From Macrostomum hystrix (lineage: Eukaryota; Platyhelminthes; Macrostomidae): a DNA stretch of 64,000 nt. This document shows positions 48,545 through 59,774 of this stretch, one piece after another. Made by a program: the position numbers and the translations under genes. Below the pieces are notes generated by a model. It made no database searches and was not told the origin of the DNA. It was given only the letters and a program-made list of their open reading frames with translations. Every line of letters starts with the position of its first letter. The stretch's first letter is position 1. Location: contig CATNEN010000030.1 of assembly GCA_950097015.1 (NCBI GenBank), positions 3,209,001 to 3,273,000 on the forward strand, given 5' to 3'.

Positions 48545-49208
48545 GCTGTGGAATCTCCCTATGTGGAATCCCTCTCAGTTTAATCATATTCAGTGAAATT
48601 ACCAGCAGTGGAATCCTTTCAGTGAAATCCCCCTAAATGGATTTCCCTTCAGTGGAATCACCCTTAGGGGAATCCCCTCGATGGATTTCCCTTCAGTGGA
48701 ATCACCCTCAGTGGAATCCCCCTCGATGGATTTTCCTTCAGTGGAATCCTCTCAATGGATTTCCCTTCAGTGGAATCACCCACAGTGGAATCCCTTCAAT
48801 GGATTTCCCTTCAGTGGAATCACCCACAGTGGAATCCCCCTCAATGGATTTCCCTTCAGTGGAATCACCCTCAGTGGAATCCCCTCAATGGATTTCCCTT
48901 CAGTGGAATCACCCTCAGTGGAATCCCCCCTCGATGGATTTCCCTTCAGTGGAATCCCCCTCAATGGATTTCCCTTCAGTGGAATCACCCTCAGTGGAAT
49001 CCCCTCAATGGATTTCCCTTCAGTGGAATCAACCACAGTGGAATCCCCTCAATGGATTTCCCTTCAGCGGAATTCCCCTCAATGGATTTTCTTTCAGGGG
49101 AATCACTCTCAGTGGAATCCCCCCTCAGTGGATTTCCCTTCAATGGAATCCCCCTCAGTGGAACCCCTCTTATTGGAATCCCCTCGATGGAATTACCTCA
49201 GTGGAGTT
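48545..49208. repeat. Composite repeat of about 44 bp
   Basis: Alternating CCCTTCAGTGGAATCACC, CTCAGTGGAATCCCC and TCAATGGATTT sub-units of about 15 bases build longer periods. Confidence 0.9.
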
Positions 49209-49712
49209 GCCAAATAGCAATGAATTAGTAAGCAAGTTTGTCAGTGTGGTTATTTGCTTTCATGCTCATTGTATTTTACCAATCATTCCTGCATAAGCGC
49301 AACTATCAAGTAAAAAGTGTTAAAAAATTTTTACTGATTCTTCCAGTCTACAGTATTGCTGGGATTGCTGCAACAAGGTGCGCGGGTTGATAGGCCGAGA
49401 AAACACCACCGATGCTAATTAATAGATAGATACATGCATGCATATTGCCTAGATCTAGTCAAGCCTGGCGGGTGTGCGGTTGTGATAACACACACTAGCA
49501 CATCAGCGGTCAAGGAAGGCATGGGAGCTGACCCTCTTAGCAAAAACAGATGCGCAGAATTGTATCTTAACCCGGTTGTACTTTGTATTGGTTAGTTGCT
49601 GCTTGAAGGAGCTGAATTTGATGCGAAGACAAGAAAGTCTTGTTTGTGAAAAATTTGCTCTGAACTGTCCGGAGCAAGCTTGAAGGACTGAGTCCTGGAC
49701 TGATTCTCAATG

Positions 49713-50412
49713 ACGAACTTTGAGAATGGTGGGGCTAGGAGTCTGAGTCGATTGTGAGAACTTTGAGAATGGTGGGGCTAGGAGTCTGAGTCGATTGTGA
49801 GAACTTCGAGAATGGTGCGGCTAGGAGTCTGAGCCGATTGTGAGAACTTTGAGAATGGTTGGGCTAGGAGTCTGAGTCGATTGTGAGAACTTTGAGAATG
49901 GTTGGGCTAGGAGTCTGAGTCGATTGTGAGAACTTTGAGAATGGTGGGGCTAGGAGTCTGAGTCGATTGTGAGAACTTCGAGAATGGTGCGGCTAGGAGT
50001 CTGAGCCGATTGTGAGAACTTTGAGAATGGTTGGGCTAGGAGTCTGAGTCGATTGTGAGAACTTTGAGAATGGTTGGGCTAGGAGTCTGAGTCGATTGTG
50101 AGAACTTCGAGAATGGTGCGGCTAGGAGTCTGAGCCGATTGTGAGAACTTTGAGAATGGTTGGGCTAGGAGTCTGAGTCGATTGTGAGAACTTTGAGAAT
50201 GGTTGGGCTAGGAGTCTGAGTCGATTGTGAGAACTTTGAGAATGGTGCGGCTAGGAGTCTGAGTCGATTGTGAGAACTTTGAGTATGGTTGGGCTAGGAG
50301 TCTGAGTCGATTGTGAGAACTTTTAGTATGGTTGGGCTAGGAGTCTGAGTCGATTGTGAGAACTTTGAGTATGGTTGGGCTAGGAGACTGAGTCGATTGT
50401 GAGAACTTTGAG
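49713..50412. repeat. 43-bp minisatellite 3' of IRX
   Basis: The unit begins TGAGAACTTTGAGAATGGTT; about 16 copies, with GGTGCGG/GGTTGGG variants. Confidence 0.95.
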
Positions 50413-51035
50413 AAGGAAAAGACACAAGAACTGAGTCGCCTTTTTATAGATCTCGGCTAGTGATCAAGTTTTTTGAACAGCAAAATGTTTAGTTGATTTT
50501 GACTGTAATTTGTTGACGAAAAAATTAACAAGCAATGAGAAAACAGTTTTAAACGGTGGGTGTGGAGCGAAAAGCTGAGATTAACTAGCGGCAAGCAGTA
50601 TCGACGAATTTGGGATTTTATCCAAAGATTTGGGGAGATTAGTTAATTCGAGCCACTGGTGTTCGGTTTCTTGACTTGAGGCTGAACAAACAAATATTTT
50701 GATACAAGCTACACTTTTTAACTCAGGTCTGTAAATATTAAAGAGCAAGACAAAGGTTAAAGAAGAAGAATTTTCTATGAATATTCAGATAAGAAACAAA
50801 TAATTTTCTCGCAGTGCTTGACGCTTTGTGTGTTGGGAACTATGCAAAAAGGCAGACACATGCACAATATTCAAAATCGATTCCTCTTGTTATCAAATTA
50901 ATAAACAAGGGGATTACTAACTTTCAAATAGCGAACAATAGCAATCTTGAGGGATTTTGTGCAAGTAAGAGCTTTGAGAATTTGATAGTGTTTGTTACTA
51001 TGGCAACAGCGTCCGCTGTTCAATCTGCAGTGAGT
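50413..51035. other. 3' flank of IRX
   Basis: AT-rich, probably 3' UTR of IRX; no canonical AATAAA on the minus strand close to the stop. Confidence 0.4.
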
Positions 51036-54000
51036 TCACTTGTCCAGCAGACCTGGGTGGTGATAAGGCGAGCGGGGCACGGCGGATTCGGCTAGACTCC
51101 AAATGCCACGGGCGCCTACGGAAGCTAGAAGCTGCTGCTGTTGCTGCTGATGCTGGAGCTGCTGGTGCTGCTGATGCTGCTGATGCTGCTGATACTGCAG
51201 CTGCTGATGCTGCTGATGGAAATGATGCTGCAGATGCTGCAGATGCGGCTGATGCTGCAGATGATGCTGAAAGCTGTGCTGCTGCAGGTGCTGGTGCAGG
51301 TGCTGGTACTGCTGCTGCTCGGCTGTGTGAAGGAGCTTGCGCTGACCCGGCGACACATCGCCGAGCGGCGAATCGGGCGAGAAGCTCGGCTGATGATCGC
51401 CTGCGGTGTGCGAGAATTGAAGCTCAATTGAAGCTCAACCCCTATTTAGTGTTGGCTGACCCAAACTCGACCCATTCAGTGTTGGCTGACCCAAACTCGA
51501 CCCATTCAGTGTTGGCTGACCCAAACTCGACCCATTCAGTGTTGGCTGACCCCAACTCAACCCAGTTAGTCCAGCGCATCGATTTCCAACTCACCTGAGT
51601 CTGTTGAGTGAGCTGCGGCTGGATGCCGACTGGTCTCCAACGCGGCACCGACATTCTGCCTGACCGTGTCCTCATCGTCTTCGTCGGGATCGGCGTCGTC
51701 GCTGCAACCAGTACCGCCGCCAGCATCCTCATCCACGCCCTCCTCCTCGGACTTTGTCTTCGGCGTCCAGGTCATGCGGTTCTCCTTTTTAAGCCGGCGG
51801 CGGGCGTTTGCAAACCAGGTGGACACCTGGCGGTTGCGGAGTTATATTGTGGGTCAGCTTCAGTTAATAGATTTTTCTGCGTGGGTCGAGTTCCGGGTCA
51901 GCCAAAGTTACGTGGGTCAAATCAGACAATGCTGAACAGGTCGATTTTGGTCATAGGCAGTCGTATGAGCGAATTTTAGGTCATAGGCTGTTGTGTGAGT
52001 CAAGTTTGGGTCATAGGCTGTTGTGTGAGCCTAGCTTGGGACATAAGCTGTTGTATGAGTCAAGCTTGGGTCATAGGCGGTTGAATGAGTCAAGATTGGG
52101 TCAGAGGCTGTTGAATGAGTCAAGATTGGGTCATAGGCTGTTAAATGAGTCAAGATTGGGTCGGAGGCTGTTGAATGAGTCAAGCTTGGGTCATAGGCTG
52201 TTGAATGAGCCAAGTTTGGGTCAGCCAATATTGTTCTGAAATCTTCCATCTCATGTGCATCTCACCTGTGTCAGTGTCATCTTGGTGATGATGGCCAGCA
52301 TGATCTTCTCGCCCTTAGTCGGATAGGGATTCTTCAGGTGCTCCTGCAGCCAGGCCTTCAGCGTGGCGGTGCTCTCCCTGGTGGCATTCTTGCGTCGGGC
52401 TCCGTCCAGAGCAGCCCCGGCGCCAGCGGCAGCCGCCGCCGCGTAGGGATAATAAGGATCGTAGGCGGGCGCGTACGCGCCTCCACCACCTCCGCCGCCG
52501 CCCGGACGCCAGCAGCTGCCGGCGGCAGCTGCCGCGGCGGCCTCTCGACGCATCTGATGATGAGCTGCGGCTGCCGACATAGACATCGACATGGCTGCCG
52601 CGCCAGGCTGCAGGGACGGACGATGTCGGAGAGATGCGCTTTGGTTTGTTGAGCTTTGAATTTATTCACTTTTGTTTAACTGGTTGCATGAAACCAGACA
52701 ATAGACATAAGGTGCTATCCAAACCAAACGTTGCTTGACTTTGGTCACAGAAGAGAACCATGATAGTATTAATTATTAACTGTACCTTGGAGGCCCTCAA
52801 GATCGAAAATTGCACGAAAAGCCCCCAAGCCTTCTCAACGCGACTGCGCCCCAATTTAATGTGGCCTCGTCGCGGAATCGAGCTGACGGACCTTGGTGGG
52901 AGAGGCAAACGCGTTCACCACTTTGCCACTCAAGCCCTCTGCCCGTGCCACTGAAGAGAATCATTTTTCAACGTATGGGCGTTAGAGATTCTGACTTCTG
53001 ACCCGACTTACGACTTCAACTCACCTGCAGTCTATGGTAGAAACTGTCAGCCGGAGAGGCCGCCACAGCAGTAGCTGCCGCGTGCTGATGCGGATGCGAA
53101 GCCGTCAACGGAAAATAGCCATGATGATAGCCGCTGCCTGACCCGTAGAATGCCGCGGCCGCCGCGGCCGCCGTCGGGTCGTAGTGAAAGCCGGTGATGG
53201 ACGTCGGCGTCGATGTCGATGCGGCGGCTGCGGCTGCTGCTGCGGCGGCGGCAGCGGCTGCGGCCGCGGCGACCGATGTTGAAGCATCTGGATTGGGCGA
53301 GCCAGCATGGAGCGGCGCATGCGCTGGCGGCGATGCCTGATGGGATTTTGGGGACGATGGAATTGAGGAATCGGGATTAATCACGACTCCAGGATCTTGA
53401 ATTACTTGAAATCCCCTTAATCGTCCTCTCTAATCGTCCCGCGGCCTCTCTGATCTTCCCCTCTCTTGATCTTCCCCTCTCTTGATCTTCCCCTCTCTGA
53501 TCTTCCCCTCTCTTGATCTTCCCCTCTCTTGATCTTCCCCTTTCTGATCTTCCCCTCTCTGACCTTCCCCTCTCTGATATTCCCCTCTCTGATCTTCCCC
53601 TCTTTTGATCTTCCCCTCTCATGATCTTCCCCTCTCATGATCTTCCCCTCTCTGATCTTCCCCCCTCTCTTGATATTCCCCTCTCTGATCTTCCCCTCTC
53701 TGATCTTCCTCTCTCTGATCTTCCTCTCTCTGATCTTCCCCTCTCTGATCTTCCCCCCTCTCTGACTTTCCCCTCTCTGATATTCCCCTCTCTGATCTTC
53801 CCCTCTCTGACCTTCCCCTCTCTGATATTCCCCTCTCTTATCTTCCCCTCTCTGATCTTCCCCTCTCTGACTTTCCCCTCTCTGATATTCCCCTCTCTGA
53901 TCTTCCCCTCTCTGACCTTCCCCTCTCTGATCTTCCCCTCTCTGATCTTCCCCTCTCTGATATTCCCCTCTCTGATCTTCCCCTCTCTGACCTTCCCCTC

Positions 54001-57000
54001 TCTGATATTCCCCTCTCTGATCTTCCCCTCTCTGATCTTCCCCTCTCTGACTTTCCCCTCTCTGATATTCCCCTCTCTGATCTTCCCCTCTCTGACCTTC
54101 CCCTCTCTGATATTCCCCTCTCTGATCTTCCCCTCTCTGATATTCCCCTCTCTGACCTTCCCCTCTCTGATCTTCCCCTCTCTGACTTTCCCCTCTCTGA
54201 TATTCCCCTCTCTGATCTTCCCCTCTCTGATATTCCCCTCTCTGATCTTCCCCTCTCTGACCTTCCCCTCTCTGATATTCCCCTCTCTGATCTTCCCCTC
54301 TCTGATCTTCCCCTCTCTGACCTTCCCCTCTCTGATATTCCCCTCTCTGATCTTCCCCTCTCTGATCTTCCCCTCTCTGACCTTCCCCTCTCTGATATTC
54401 CCCTCTCTGATCTTCCCCTCTCTGATCTTCCCCTCTCTGACCTTCCCCTCTCTGATATTCCCCTCTCTGATCTTCCCCTCTCTGATATTCCCCTCTCTGA
54501 TCTTCCCCTCTCTGATCTTCCCCTCTCTGATATTCCCCTCTCTGATCTTCCCCTCTCTGATCTTCCCCTCTCTGATATTCCCCTCTCTGATCTTCCCCTC
54601 TCTGATCTTCCCCTCTCTGACCTTCCCCTCTCTGATATTCCCCTCTCTGATCTTCCCCTCTTTTGATCTTCCCCTCTCATGATCTTCCCCTCTCTGATCT
54701 TCCCCCCTCTCTTGATATTCCCCTCTCTGATCTTCCCCTCTCTGATCTTCCTCTCTCTGATCTTCCTCTCTCTGATCTTCCCCTCTCTGATCTTCCCCCC
54801 TCTCTGACTTTCCCCTCTCTGATATTCCCCTCTCTGATCTTCCCCTCTCTGACCTTCCCCTCTCTGATATTCCCCTCTCTTATCTTCCCCTCTCTGATCT
54901 TCCCCTCTCTGACTTTCCCCTCTCTGATATTCCCCTCTCTGATCTTCCCCTCTCTGACCTTCCCCTCTCTGATATTCCCCTCTCTGATCTTCCCCTCTCT
55001 GATATTCCCCTCTCTGATCTTCCCCTCTCTGACCTTCCCCTCTCTGATATTCCCCTCTCTGATCTTCCCCTCTCTGATCTTCCCCTCTCTGACTTTCCCC
55101 TCTCTGATATTCCCCTCTCTGATCTTCCCCTCTCTGACCTTCCCCTCTCTGATATTCCCCTCTCTGATCTTCCCCTCTCTGATATTCCCCTCTCTGACCT
55201 TCCCCTCTCTGATCTTCCCCTCTCTGATCTTCCCCTCTCTGACTTTCCCCTCTCTGATATTCCCCTCTCTGATCTTCCCCTCTCTGATATTCCCCTCTCT
55301 GATCTTCCCCTCTCTGACCTTCCCCTCTCTGATATTCCCCTCTCTGATCTTCCCCTCTCTGATATTCCCCTCTCTGATCTTCCCCTCTCTGATCTTCCCC
55401 TCTCTGATATTCCCCTCTCTGATCTTCCCCTCTCTGATATTCCCCTCTCTGATCTTCCCCTCTCTGATCTTCCCCTCTCTGATATTCCCCTCTCTGATCT
55501 TCCCCTCTCTGACCTTCCTCTCTCTGATATTCCCCTCTCTGATATTCCCCTCTCTGATATTCCCCTCTCTGATCTTCCCCTCTCTGATATTCCCCTCTCT
55601 GATCTTCCTCTCTCTGATCTTACCCTTCACCTGAACGCTAATTAATACAAAATGAATTACAATCCTTAAGGCCGCATAATTGAAATATTCCGCCGCATCA
55701 CCAAAACTGCTAATTATATAGCTTTCCTGCATTTCCAAGATTCATAGCGCAGTTTAGTGAATAAAAGATTTATTCTCAGGTGCAAAATTCTTAATTGAGC
55801 CGAAATACCTATGGGATTGGGAAATTTGGGAAATCTGTCCCCGCTGGATGTCGTCCCATAAAAGAAAAAATTGGTTATGGACAAAATTTTATTCCTGTCA
55901 TAAATAAATCTCCCCTGCTGTTTATGAGGCCATTCACTTCCCACGCTACAGCGGGGAAAAGGCGAATTTAACTGGCCGTTTTTGTCACCAAAAATAGAAG
56001 CTGTAAAACTATTTATTCCGCTACCTCATCAGGTAGTCGACATTCTCTGCTGACAGCAATTTTGATGCACAGATTTTAAACGAGTCTTTAAGAAACCTAG
56101 TAAAATTATCGAATGTCACGTGATCGGGTAGGATTCTTTTAGATTTCGGATCTGTAATTAGGGATGTTCTTCACTAAGCGATGGATAATATCTAAAGTGA
56201 ATCCACAAACTATCTACCGTCTAGGGTCGGCAAGCTCAGCTCTCATCTCTCCCCTGTCTCGTCTCTCACCTGTCTCGTCTGATCTGCCCTGTCTCGTCTG
56301 ATCTCCCCTGTCTCGTCTCTCACCTGTCTCGTCTGATCTGCCCTGTCTCGTCTGATCTCCCCTGTCTCGTCTCTCACCTGTCTTATCTCTCCCTGTCTCG
56401 TCTCTTATCTGTCCAATCTTTCCCCTGTCACGTCTACCACCTGTCTCATCTCTCCCCAGTCTCATCTCTCCTCTGTCTCATCTCTCCCCAGTCTCATCTC
56501 TCCTCTGTCTCATCTCTCCCCAGTCTCATCTCTCCTCTGTCTCATCTCTCCCCAGTCTCATCTCTCCTCTGTCTCATCTCTCCCCTGTCTCATCTCTCCC
56601 CTGTCTCATCTCTCCCCTGTCTCATCTCTCCTCTGTCTCATCTCTCCCCTGTCTCATCTCTCCCTGTCTTTTCTCTCCCCTGTCTCATCTCTCCCCTGTC
56701 TAAAATTTCCGATGTCGAATCTCTCGTGTGCCAACCCGTCACTGTTGTCTATTGAATTCGCTGTCTGGTCCGCTTCGCCGATATTTATCGTTGGTTTCGC
56801 CAACCTCGCTCCACTTTCAATGCAAACAAAATGTAATTTGAAGCAACGGGGCACTGACCCGACTCACTGATGACGGACTAGCCAGTCCCAGACTCCCAGC
56901 GGAGGCAGAAAAATTATGATGCGAAAGCGGCTGCTGCTGCTGTTGCTGCTGATGATGCTGACCGGGAAACAATGAACTGCTGGCATCATAGCTGGCAAAC

Positions 57001-57023
57001 ACTGTCTGGCAGGCGGCCTGCAT
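51036..57023 (-). CDS. IRX: Iroquois-class TALE homeobox transcription factor, complete
   Basis: Five exons: 57023-56868, 53336-53025, 52607-52266, 51826-51595 and 51400-51036, joining in phase to 468 residues. The homeodomain (about 226-288, 63 residues) is TALE type, with the three-residue extension around NPYPTKGEK. It is typical of Iroquois ([32 protein letters not shown]) and is split by the intron between TQ and VST, just before the recognition helix. After it come an acidic region ([11 protein letters not shown]), a His/Gln-rich tail and the Iro box ([10 protein letters not shown]) close to the C terminus. The N-terminal half is rich in poly-Ala, poly-Gly and Gln. The start is the first ATG after an in-frame TAG about 84 bases upstream. 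Iroquois factors pattern body regions and neural tissue as DNA-binding regulators. Intron 1 (3.5 kb) contains a 2.2-kb pyrimidine-rich array; introns 3 and 4 contain related 30-bp arrays in opposite orientation. Confidence 0.95.
51440..51566. repeat. 30-bp repeat, IRX intron 4
   Basis: The unit begins CAGTGTTGGCTGACCCAAAC; four copies, starting about 28 bases from the exon 4 donor. Confidence 0.9.
51878..52232. repeat. 30-bp repeat, IRX intron 3
   Basis: The unit begins TGAGTCAAGATTGGGTCATA; about nine copies. The side nearest exon 4 carries GTGGGTCGAGTTCCGGGTCA, an inverted version of the intron 4 unit. Confidence 0.9.
52780..52945 (-). mobile_element. SINE family B, reverse copy, in IRX intron 2
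   Basis: Same blocks as the copy at 30745. On the minus strand an A-box-like TGGCAAAGTGG and a B-box-like AGCTCGATTCC are in the expected order. Confidence 0.6.
53412..55620. repeat. 15-bp pyrimidine array with a 1042-bp duplication, IRX intron 1
   Basis: Unit TCTGATCTTCCCCTC with GATATT, GACCTT and GACTTT variants, about 145 copies. The order of variants from about 53621 is repeated from about 54663. Confidence 0.95.
56225..56702. repeat. 16-bp pyrimidine repeat, IRX intron 1
   Basis: Copies of TCTCATCTCTCCCCTG and CTCGTCTGATCTGCCC types. It lies about 165 bases from the exon 1 donor on the gene's strand. Confidence 0.9.
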
Positions 57024-57714
57024 GTTTCTGTTGCTCTTGTTTAAAAACTTAATTGTTCTTGTCTTTTTCTTGCTGTATTTCCTGGCCAGCTCTTCTAGCG
57101 GTGAATACTAGAGCAGGCGGAACCAACCTCATCCGGTCTAATAAAGGCTTCCGCTAGACTGCAAGCAGCCCGCCCTTCATTGGATCCCGCTGTTCGACGC
57201 GCTGGAGATCCAAACTGACGCACCAGCCAATGGTGAACCAGCTTGGATCCAAATTTGGTTTGCTGGCACTGTCGATTTCACCCCCGCCAGCCCTGAAATC
57301 TACACAATTCAACATTTGCTAATTCGTTCTCCATTATTAGTCTTGTTCTTTCCTCAGTCCTTTAATTAATTCTTCCATTGGGACACGACAGCAAGAGGTC
57401 GCTTTAGTTTGAAATAGCCAATTAACCGCTGCAACAAAGTTTCAGTTTGTTTTTGTCCGCGGCAGGGCAGATCATAAACTTAATAAGGTGAAAAAAACTC
57501 TGAAAGCTTCTTCGTCCTGCCTGGTTGGCGCTTGAACAATAGTGGTAAACGGCGTCGTGGAATCCCCACCAGTTGGTTTATGATCCCCGAACTGGTCAGT
57601 GCCTGCCGAGTCACTTTCTGTCGACTAGCCACCCTCCACCTCGATGCCCGTGCCTAAACTTCTTAATAAGGTGCTAACCTTCAGCAACCTTTGCCTGAGT
57701 GAGACAGACAGAAC
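57024..57714. other. 5' flank of IRX
   Basis: An in-frame TAG lies about 84 bases above the start, and the frame between is open, so this is probably 5' UTR. No certain core promoter element was seen. Confidence 0.45.
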
Positions 57715-58503
57715 AGGTGAGGGTGAGACTATAGGACAGGGTACGAGAGAGAAAAGGTTAGGGTGAGACAGAAAAGATAAGGGTGAGACAGAATAGACAA
57801 GGGTGAGACAGAAAAGACAAGGGTGAGACAGAAAAGATAAGGGTGAGACAGAAAAGATAGGGGTGAGACAGAAAAGATAAGGGTGAGACAGAAAAGATAA
57901 GGGTGAGACAGAAAAGATAAGGGTGAGACAGAAAAGATAAGGGTGAGAGAGAAAAGATAATGGTGAGACAGAAAAGGTTAGGGTGAGACAGAATAGGTTA
58001 GGGTGAGACAGAATAGGTTAGGGTGAGACAGAACAGGTGAGGGTGAGACAGAATAGGTTAGGGTGAGACAGAATAGGTTAGGGTGAGACAGAACAGGTTA
58101 GGGTGAGACAGAACAGGTGAGGGTGAGACAGAATAGGTTAGGGTGAGACAGAATAGGTTAGGGTGAGACAGAATAGGTTAGGGTGAGACAGAATAGGTTA
58201 GGGTGAGACAGAATAGGTTAGGGTGAGACAGAATAGGTTAGGGTGAGACAGAATAGGTTGGGTGAGACAGAATAGGTTAGGGTGAGACAGAATAGGTTAG
58301 GGTGAGACAGAATAGGTTGGGTGAGACAGAATAGGTTAGGGTGAGACAGAATAGGTTGGGTGAGACATAATAGGTTAGGGTGAGACAGAATAGGTTAGGG
58401 TGAGACAGAATAGGTTAGGGTGAGACAGAATAGGTTAGGGTGAGACAGAATAGGTTAGGGTGAGACAGAATAGGTTAGGGTGAGACAGAATAGGTTAGGG
58501 TGA
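57715..58503. repeat. 20-bp minisatellite 5' of IRX
   Basis: Unit GGGTGAGACAGAATAGGTTA, about 39 copies; the left part has AAAAGATAA instead of AATAGGTTA. Confidence 0.95.
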
Positions 58504-59774
58504 GAGCAAAAGGGTAACGAATGAAGGGGAATTTTTATCGAGACGGTAGGAGCTGATTAATATATTGCTTCTTATCGTCATTCCAGTGCCTCCTGGAGGA
58601 AGAATTCGTTATCATACACAACTCGATAAGCATACAATCTCATAGAAGACTTGAATTTTTTTCTCCAAAGCGCAAACACAAGTGTTTTGAAGTGTCCGCA
58701 CTCATTGACGATGGACGTTGACCGCCCCCCCACTATTTCCAGTTCGGGCCGTAGACAGGTTTGATTTATTTGCAGCCGGTCCAAAGCGGCCCTGCAAATA
58801 CGAGTGTATTGCTAGAGCGGTTCAATTAGCATTGTCAAATTCTCTCCCCCACAACCCATTGCTCTTTTGCATTGTTCTAATCAGTGGGATTCTGATGTTG
58901 GTGACCCGGGTTCGCTTCACAAAGACTCTCGAGCTTTGGAGAGTTGGGGATTGAGTGAAAGTGTCCACCCGTGCCTCCACCCCCACCCTCTCAGATCCCC
59001 CATTCTGTTCTTGAAGTTTTTATCGCGACAGTAATCAGGGCGGTGAGGAAGAAGGAAGGAACTGGGGTCTGTTTACAGGGTCGCTGGCCCCCATAATTCT
59101 AGCCAATATTTGCTTCTATTATTAGCTAGTTAAACCTCACCGATAGATATGAAAGATTCTGCTGATGAAGGAAGCAGGTTCAACTTGCCCTGAGATTGGA
59201 GGAGGAACCAAGACCTGTCTGGCCAGTTACTGGCAACAAAGACCTAGGGGGGTATTGGCCGATAATTAGCAGGGCGGCCCCATTTTCCAGTCTAAAGTTT
59301 CTTCTTTAGCCGAATCTTTTCTTTAAAAAGAAAGAAAAAAACTAGTTCAACGCGCCAAACTGGACTAAGATGACTGATGCCCGAACTGAATTTCGGAAGA
59401 GCCGATATTAAGTGCCGCTTCATGCTCTAAGCTTCTGTTGCTGGTCAATTTTCTTTGTTAGCGACAGCAAAACAGCATTGTCGCATTTTCATGCATCATT
59501 TCTTTCGCCAATTCTGCTCAGCTTATCTAGTAGATTGGTCAGGCCTTCACTTTATCTTTCGAGCAGAAAGTGTTGTGTTAGTGACTAAATGAGGATTTCT
59601 GTCGTCTTTTCTCTCCCCTATTGGTTGCCGAGCTGATAAATAGCGGCAGAGCCTCATTCTGACACAAAAGTGGGCAGCAGTTTTTGTCGCTGATAATTTT
59701 GCGTGTTTTTTTCTGAAAAAACTTGCCTAATATTCGTACAAGGTTTTAACATTGGCAACATTTTTGGATAAAAA
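58504..59774. other. No gene seen
   Basis: Unique sequence between two arrays with no exon-like frames; it could hold distal IRX regulatory sequence. Confidence 0.4.

Noticed and set aside
50814-51095. Plus-strand 93-codon frame running into the IRX last exon
   Set aside because: Antisense to the IRX stop region, with no start context or domain.
53621-55738. Frames of 280-353 codons on both strands in IRX intron 1
   Set aside because: Translations of the 15-bp array lying between two confident IRX exons.
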